From positions 1 to 64,000 of the forward strand of contig JAFAPC010000094.1 of the NCBI GenBank assembly GCA_019247305.1: a DNA stretch of 64,000 nucleotides, in the 5' to 3' direction. Positions within the stretch are counted from its first letter, which is position 1, and each line of letters begins with the position of its first letter. The notes under the pieces are model-generated. The model made no database searches, was not told the DNA's origin, and saw only the letters and a list, made by a program, of their open reading frames with translations. This document shows positions 60,001 to 64,000 of this stretch, in pieces. The position numbers were made by a program, and so were the translations under genes. The DNA comes from Pseudonocardiales bacterium (GTDB lineage: Bacteria; Actinomycetota; Actinomycetes; Mycobacteriales; Pseudonocardiaceae).

Positions 60001-60596
60001 AGGCCCTCACTCAGGTGATGCGTGAAGACTACGCCAATGAGGTAGCCGCCGCTGAACACCGCGGCGCCCGACATCCCCTCCCACGGCGATCGGGTGGGAT
60101 CGGGGTGGCCCGCTGGCGGGTCGACCCTGAGTCCTATAGTGCCGCCGCGTCGGCCCGACCATTGGCTCCCGGACCCGTACGCGTAGCAATACTCGCGGTA
60201 CTGCGAAGCCCGGCCGTCAGCGAGCGGATGATCAGGGTCATCGCGGAGCTTGAACAGGGGAAACCCGAGCGCCTCGCACTCCGCCCGGGGCTGGGTCATG
60301 GACCCGAACCGCACTGGCTCCACAACGGGCATCGCCCCCGGTGGCACGACCGAGGATTCGACGACGCGAAGCACCGCGATGTCCAAGCCCGGGTCCGACC
60401 AGGCCACCTCGGCCGCCGCGGTCCACTCGTCCTCCTGGTCAGCGTCGAGCCGCAGCCCGACCGACACCGCTTCGCGCAGCCCGTGCTCGACGGTCAGCAC
60501 ATAGCCGGTCGCCACGAGATAGCCGGAGCAGCGGGCAGGCTGGGCTGCGGTACGCGTGACGGTGACTTCAGCGACCCTGGACGGCTCCAGGCTCAT
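54099..60596 (-). CDS. Trypsin-like protease / NACHT NTPase / HEAT-like repeat giant protein (2165 aa)
   Basis: Trypsin triad context LTVEHGLRE, GLDIAVLRV, GMSGAAVFSGG; NACHT AVILGDPGSGKTTIMRWLALL, ALVLLDGLDQVPAAERVPMADAV, NKLITTSRIAGYQL; long helical C terminus. Confidence 0.85.
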   Translation of the reverse strand: MSLEPSRVAEVTVTRTAAQPARCSGYLVATGYVLTVEHGLREAVSVGLRLDADQEDEWTAAAEVAWSDPGLDIAVLRVVESSVVPPGAMPVVEPVRFGSMTQPRAECEALGFPLFKLRDDPDHPLADGRASQYREYCYAYGSGSQWSGRRGGTIGLRVDPPAGHPDPTRSPWEGMSGAAVFSGGYLIGVVFTHHLSEGLGTLTASPIDQWYRKLSPNRMAELTALIGLPASPSELIAGDNPFPPEVLAEAARSYLAWVVQMHERLTVTGLAKSRGAMKIDLERVYVGLKVDYSSADEREAARDNLWRELYGERSARDLAAEENPSRWQLASDLPVADYFGVPAGLKRYQADGDEVLTIGQLYRRDREAVILGDPGSGKTTIMRWLALLHAKALIAGDTVVSVPGALMDVSAGDEPFVLGTPLLPILVGIGDYAADCQHCPPGQRRTLLEFLGHHSWDKRRPLWRDDVAGYGKGMPIPPEILAQLFGAALREHRALVLLDGLDQVPAAERVPMADAVTEFINTWVRDVPSVSVSVSVSNKLITTSRIAGYQLAPLPADLTQVTIEAMTDPALEVFVHHRLAEVLAELARQRNAPADPQAAEQAAQELLGLLGLPENHYVRGLATNPLLAGVIVSVFLNQGNTLPSQRVEVYQSAVQTLAKVWSLRLSGTYSEEHYHAILDALPAVAAHIHETKPNGVIRSPEFRSRLLAEVARIEGTDPEPPSPKLRAAVDSLLKIMAVELGLLVESGPEAFRFAHQSFQEFLAARHLIADSAQRASRVLEHLGDPRWREPILMAIGLMNLEHQEEMADLVKNLLAQDGPLAQLFPETALLLAAAVPQMTNVPAQVVQRTARQLLTSYSLLSRNQRLPRVRELLETALATLRTGEHAGHVDAVLITALDQSADGDPALPCAAARLIRSLDATSPALGVALMNAAPRWDRHELGSPITETLGLMVSPATFPQDGTPQSRLAPAWGTGILAMRETLRAEPDLVDQIRRSPRWLSLMLTVYGGCWNLGATAALDEFERRSGYLRLEDTSRSEFAAYFAPRWGREDPDLEMAKYHKTEGEEITRRFAAPPQFDAAAITRDSPLTRQIVRALRDDDLAALTRSLHTSLSADDTMHSADALLALWALGHPASAALANRSPATELAARRIAALIPGLADAAVRAAPHAATALARTAANLTAENWELLAAALTKVLHMVGARPISLFAELDDMPERHRARVLTEEIAQRIGGWAEDPGYDAKNFADAATQYPGPMMLAALNAQGSAWNNGYRRYAHWWPSDPLAFPYRGEADIPLAVLDQLVNLPTEMGAILGWQVGHLFQLLFAENPDVAVEVSVILWARFWGQDKDALLAYITYLDDHLAEVPQRVDHLYEVACAVEDPWHRGRALLRIAELFPAGRRAALREAKQCIGEVSDSVQAFQLRERLALLGPAQDRTRHVSACRNLASSIADPAAGARALLRLTRFVPAEALDDLAIAALDRIRLIGSRAEQLELLRLSREMFPDRPACQAAIEGLLAGIATSDQESAHVLGRWGTAIAAHLPTLCGGNETLVQAFVPVALYARATNLVRASQQDQVAEVWRALAAEPSPGTVRRVLEVQTEPVIQCTGPVARSIAAALALAGSKCLSPLLSRLVRMDYDAEPTVRCWLAHPAAAVRQIAALLLAERAGLSAETATPITELLLAEDDLLRARARNCVLPGGPGGVCVSVTGMGATAVAQLAQFAHDQNWSAPGAALVFTWHCQRLLHDDPEALSAWCDAVEQDDESGPVASWIISGIHWATTPVWTLMLDRLRHASPPLQRLILIACAHMLYQSTDSDGDFTTSAGKLQIGWKRWATLHSTLRAIDPEPLRAVRVLPVQIADVFAAAGDALAATDGTLDRDSGLRASRALWDEVGTTLGAILAMSDEAQLRSALHRLGASYIAEFNHTALAISVFQTYRRRPRQSNWPWTGLLTMWARDLLARAPQDDCGSTECSCVLEALAAAAQTNPDTFRQHADKADDTINHLDKETLSRLLAQAGLHHNSFPGRAAAADLLGVLRHGSPIVLQALRQMLRDTAPTVRQAALEAITRLRSVDSSLIDDLVSALVGPSVTTAWAAAQLLGEIGENTVTPKRVRQTIITALAQAVQDPTSRRTVHFAFVDAAIPDMPELDDVCTETLRRVYRLG
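58987..59012. repeat. Hexanucleotide repeat (gacacc)x4 inside the NACHT ORF (encodes VSVSVSVS)
   Basis: gacacc gacacc gacacc gacacc gacgg by direct reading. Confidence 0.85.
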
Positions 60597-60910
60597 CGCT
60601 CTCGCTCCCCGACCAGCCCGGAGACCAGCGGCGAGATACCGGTTGTGCCGAGCCTGGGGGTGAGTGTCAGCGTGATTTGCTGGGTAGCAGTGCGGTCCGC
60701 ATTGGCTTGTGTTCCGAGTTCCGCGACCAAGAACCGCGCCTTAGCGCCGGCCTGCCCTCCTGTCTCGATGGCCACCGACAGCTCGAGCTCGATCGGGCCG
60801 AGTTCGAAGCGCAGGGTCGCATCCTTGGCCGTTGTGATCGCGCACTCAAGCTCGGTCCGCAGATCCTGGATGACTTTGGCTAACTCCACCCCTGCGGTCC
60901 TCCTCTTCAC
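60593..60910 (-). CDS. Trypco2-like trypsin co-occurring domain protein
   Basis: VELAKVIQDLRTELECAITTAKDATLRFELGPIELELSVAIETGGQAGAKARFLVAELG..QQITLTLTP; overlaps the trypsin-NACHT start by 4 nt. Confidence 0.7.
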   Translation of the reverse strand: MKRRTAGVELAKVIQDLRTELECAITTAKDATLRFELGPIELELSVAIETGGQAGAKARFLVAELGTQANADRTATQQITLTLTPRLGTTGISPLVSGLVGERER

Positions 60911-60920
60911 TGACCAGCTG

Positions 60921-61325
60921 TCATTCGGCTTTGATGACTCTCCATTTGCCCTCGTCTGCCGGGCCGTTACTTGCGGCAATATCAATTATGTTTGCGGCAA
61001 TATCATGGGCTTTCTCCGCATCTGGTATGCCAATCATTGCCTCGTCGTCGAAGTTATATTCTGTTTTCATCTTATGGCGAACTTCCTCGGATGGCTCACC
61101 TTCGCCCGCCTCTATGATGACCCCATAGTCTTCCGGGTAGAACGTGCCACTGCCCTGCGCGGCCATGAAGGACTGGAGCTGATCAGCTCGAACCGCCACA
61201 TAGGCATAGATAGGAGACCCATCAGGATCTTCCCCGCGTATCAGGAGTATGCACACCGTTTTCTCTGCGATAATTCGTTCGGCGAGGGTAAGTCTCTTTT
61301 CCAAGGTCAAATCCAATTCATCCAA
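60921..61325 (-). CDS. Hypothetical acidic protein upstream of the Trypco2/NACHT genes
   Basis: 134-aa ORF MDELDLTLEKRLTLAERIIAEKTVCILLIRGEDPDGSPIYAYVAVRADQLQSFMAAQG. Confidence 0.55.
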   Translation of the reverse strand: MDELDLTLEKRLTLAERIIAEKTVCILLIRGEDPDGSPIYAYVAVRADQLQSFMAAQGSGTFYPEDYGVIIEAGEGEPSEEVRHKMKTEYNFDDEAMIGIPDAEKAHDIAANIIDIAASNGPADEGKWRVIKAE

Positions 61326-61582
61326 TTCTTGACGGCATGAGCACTCTTGATTGTAAGTACATATTTGCGCTCATGCTCACATGTCGGCTAGGTGGCTCAG
61401 TCGGGTCAAGTTTACGGCGTTTGGGCCGATCTTCATCAGCGAGATTGACCGAATGGGAGCCCTGCATGCGGCGACGAGGCGCGGGTCCAGGATTCCCGAA
61501 GCTACGGCCAACCGCAAAGTGACTGAGCGTAGTCGTGGGCCTCGTATCCGCGGAGGGGCTTGACCAGTTGTGGCTGTGGTTT

Positions 61583-61832
61583 GGGTGGGACCGGAACACG
61601 CCAGAAAGGGGCCGCAGTGATCGTTTCTCCCGGTCAGGGAGACGTGGGGTCGGCTGAGCGGACATGGTGGCCGGTGATGGTTCCTGCGATAACGGCGGGA
61701 TCAGCCTCGGGGCGTGCTGCGCATCGTGCCTATCACGGACCACGGCAAACCTGCCGTCTTAAGACAAGACCACTACTCACCGGAATCACCGGAACACGCG
61801 TAGCAGGTTTCCGCTGTCTTCCGGTCCCACCC
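61583..61832. repeat. MITE-like 250-bp element with 14-bp perfect terminal inverted repeats
   Basis: gggtgggaccggaa at 61583-61596 and ttccggtcccaccc at 61819-61832; weaker similarity extends inward. Confidence 0.55.
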
Positions 61833-62025
61833 TGGTAGGAAGAGAACCGAAGCGGCGGCCTCTGCGACCAGGCCGCGCATGAGTGCGTTCATGACCTTGG
61901 AACCTCCACGCGCCGTACCACCTGTGGCAGTAATCATAGACCCAAGTAGCACTCAATCGTGTTATCTCACAAGAGTAATTCTGACACCCAGAGTAACAAC
62001 AATGACGACCGGTGAGCAGCTACGC

Positions 62026-62690
62026 TCATTTCAGCGTTACACTCCACCCCGTCCCCGAAGCAGTAGCCAGCCTCCCCCACTTGTTCCGCTCTCCTCGATC
62101 GTCCAGCCGCCAAGTCGGGATGCTGCCGTCGGCCTGGGCTAGGGCTAGGACGTCGAGGCGGAGAGCACCGCGGAGCACGAGGGCCTCCTGCGGTCCGGTG
62201 TTGCGGTTGCTGGTCTGGGGGCGGGCCTGCTCAGGCGCCTCGACGGTGAAACCGATGTGCTCAAGGAGGGCCCTCCCGGGTGCCCACCCAAGCGGGGTGG
62301 TCGCCGTTACACGGCGAATCCGGGACTCACGGGCGCGCTAGATCAACGCCTCGGCGAGGTCATCACCTATCCTCTGTCGCCGGTAATCGGGGTGCACGAG
62401 GAACAGGCCGACCGCAGCAGCAGCCGGCTGCGGATGGTCGAGTACGACATCGACCAGGCCGATCACAGTTCGCCGCAGATGACCACGAGCAACCGCTTAG
62501 CGTCTGGTTCCGCCCCCTCTGGCAGGGCATAGGACAGGCTCTGCACGTCTCCCGGCGCTGACGGGCTGCCGGTCGCGGCGACGAAGTAGTCCTCGCCTGC
62601 CGCGAAGAGCGCCCGTACCCCCGGCTCGTCCTCCGGCACGAATTCCCTCACCTCGAGGTCCGGACGGGGCGTGAACCGCAACACGATCAT
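62026..62690 (-). pseudogene. GNAT acetyltransferase, frameshift plus TAG
   Basis: MIVLRFTPRPDLEVREFVPEDEPGVRALF..LLVVICGEL* then other frame VIGLVDVVLDHPQPAAAAVGLFLVHPDYRRQRIGDDLAEALI*RARESRIRRVTATTPLGWAPGRALLEHIGFTVE. Confidence 0.75.
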
Positions 62691-62849
62691 GCCTCCCCGG
62701 AATTGGTCATCATGCTGCACCGAACGCTTCCCGCCCGCGAGCACCTCGCGGCCCAGCGAACGCGATCACCAGTCTCGACGCCCGTGAAAGCGGAGCTCCC
62801 CTTGTCCCGGTCTCCGTCTCAGCCAGCACCAGGGCTAAGCCTGGCACGT

Positions 62850-63160
62850 TTACTGCAATCCGAGCACGATGCGTAGGGCAGTGTCGATTTCTGCTATTTC
62901 GTGCAACGCGAGCCGTCCGACTCGATCGCCGAGTCGCTGTGGGTCCACGGCGGTCGTTTGCCCTACGAGGACTCGGGTTATCCGTCCGTCAATCTTGATC
63001 TCCGGTCGGAACGACGCGGACCGGGCGGCGGTGGACGTAGGGGCGACGAGCCAGGTGGATAGCGGGAGCAGGTCAGATTGCACACGGCGAGCCGCGCCCC
63101 TTGTTGTTCATGGCCACGCGCCTCGCGCGAGGCTCGCAGTCGGTGCACGTCACCACGCAC
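62850..63160 (-). pseudogene. MazF/PemK-like toxin, frameshifted
   Basis: MRGDVHRLRASREARGHEQQGARLAV then frameshift to VQSDLLPLSTWLVAPTSTAARSASFRPEIKIDGRITRVLVGQTTAVDPQRLGDRVGRLALHEIAEIDTALRIVLGL. Confidence 0.75.
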
Positions 63161-63380
63161 GCAGCGGCGCCAGGTCAGCGAGGACCTGCCGGGCCTCTGC
63201 GGCGTCGGCGGGATCCTGGGCCAGCGCGATGGCCTCAGCCCGCAGCCGCGCTGCCTCGCGCCGCTGCGCCTCGTGGATCAACGCCTCCCGGATGGCCGCA
63301 GAGGCCGTCGTCCCGTCCGCGGTGAGAGCAGCCAGGGCGCGTGCGCTCTCGTCGTCGGGTCGGAAGATGATCGTGGCCAT
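63150..63380 (-). CDS. RHH-type antitoxin partner of the MazF-like toxin
   Basis: MATIIFRPDDESARALAALTADGTTASAAIREALIHEAQRREAARLRAEAIAL. Confidence 0.65.
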   Translation of the reverse strand: MATIIFRPDDESARALAALTADGTTASAAIREALIHEAQRREAARLRAEAIALAQDPADAAEARQVLADLAPLRAW

Positions 63381-63384
63381 GTGA

Positions 63385-64000
63385 TCAGTCGGCGAGGAGT
63401 AGGGCGACGGGGTAGCGGGTGAGCAGCTCAGCCAGCGGCACGCTCTGCGACGTGGAGAAGCCGGTGAGCGCGTCGGTCCAGGAGCCTTCGGGCAACGCTA
63501 GCGCGGTCTGGCCCCAGCCGCCGCGGGCAGCCAGCCCGACGGGGAGCCGGGTGGCGACCGCGACCACCCTGTTGCGCCCGAAGGCGACGGCGTGCCGGGC
63601 GGCCGGGCCGGTGGCGCGCAGCGGGATGTAGCCGGTGAAGCGCTCGGGATGCTCGCGCCGGGCGCGCAGGGCGCGGGAGACCACGAGCAGCTTGGCCGCG
63701 CCCGAGTCGTCGACCTCGGGCAGCCAGCCACTGTCGATCCGCGCCAGCAGCTCAGCCCGGAGAGTGAAGTCCACCGGTCGACGGTTGTCCGGATCCACCA
63801 GCGATAGATCCCACAGCTCACCGCCCTGGTAGGTGTCCGGCACACCGGGCATCATCAGCTGCACCAGCACCGCGGACAGCGAGTTCGACCGCCCGGGCGG
63901 GATGATCCGGGCCGCCACCTGCGCCACCGCGGAGCGCAACGCGGGGTCCTCCACCGCGGCATCGGCGAGGGCATGCAGGGCTGACTCGAACGGCTCATTC
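63385..64000 (-). CDS. treY: Malto-oligosyltrehalose synthase C-terminal part; runs off right edge
   Basis: VLVQLMMPGVPDTYQGGELWDLSLVDPDNRRPVDFTLRAELL..WTDALTG. Confidence 0.9.
   Translation of the reverse strand, partial: NEPFESALHALADAAVEDPALRSAVAQVAARIIPPGRSNSLSAVLVQLMMPGVPDTYQGGELWDLSLVDPDNRRPVDFTLRAELLARIDSGWLPEVDDSGAAKLLVVSRALRARREHPERFTGYIPLRATGPAARHAVAFGRNRVVAVATRLPVGLAARGGWGQTALALPEGSWTDALTGFSTSQSVPLAELLTRYPVALLLAD

Overview
High-GC actinomycete chromosomal window, probably Pseudonocardiales-like. Everything below was read by eye from the sequence and the supplied ORF track; no database search was run. Main blocks: (1) 1-7.8 kb: the edge of a C7-cyclitol (validamycin-type) locus with a VldE-like pseudoglycosyltransferase, sugar-phosphate cyclase, nucleotidyltransferase, BadF-type kinase, TIM-barrel isomerase, reductase/epimerase and MFS exporter. 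Nearly every catalytic gene except the vldE-like one carries a frameshift, nonsense codon or internal deletion, so it looks like a decaying biosynthetic cluster. (2) 7.8-21.6 kb: a conflict/regulatory island with two paralogous HTH-TPR regulators each near a NUDIX gene and a WD40 gene or remnant, a TIR-TM-14xWD40 protein, a radical-SAM/exonuclease/dTMP-kinase operon split by an 8-bp duplication, and a dead IS4-type element with target-site duplication. (3) 21.7-33.9 kb: geranylgeranyl reductase and nuoA-K; nuoL/M/N do not follow. (4) 34-48 kb: toxin-antitoxin pairs, a three-gene translationally coupled AAA-ATPase / toroid-coiled-coil-TM / secreted-domain-TM operon that I cannot assign to a known system, and a caspase-helicase-nuclease fusion with an EACC1-like partner. 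(5) 48.5-64 kb: an odd tRNA, bcp, and treZ separated from treY by about 12 kb of conflict genes (Uma2 duplicates, DUF234-type ATPase, trypsin-NACHT-HEAT giant with Trypco2-like partner, decayed GNAT and MazF).
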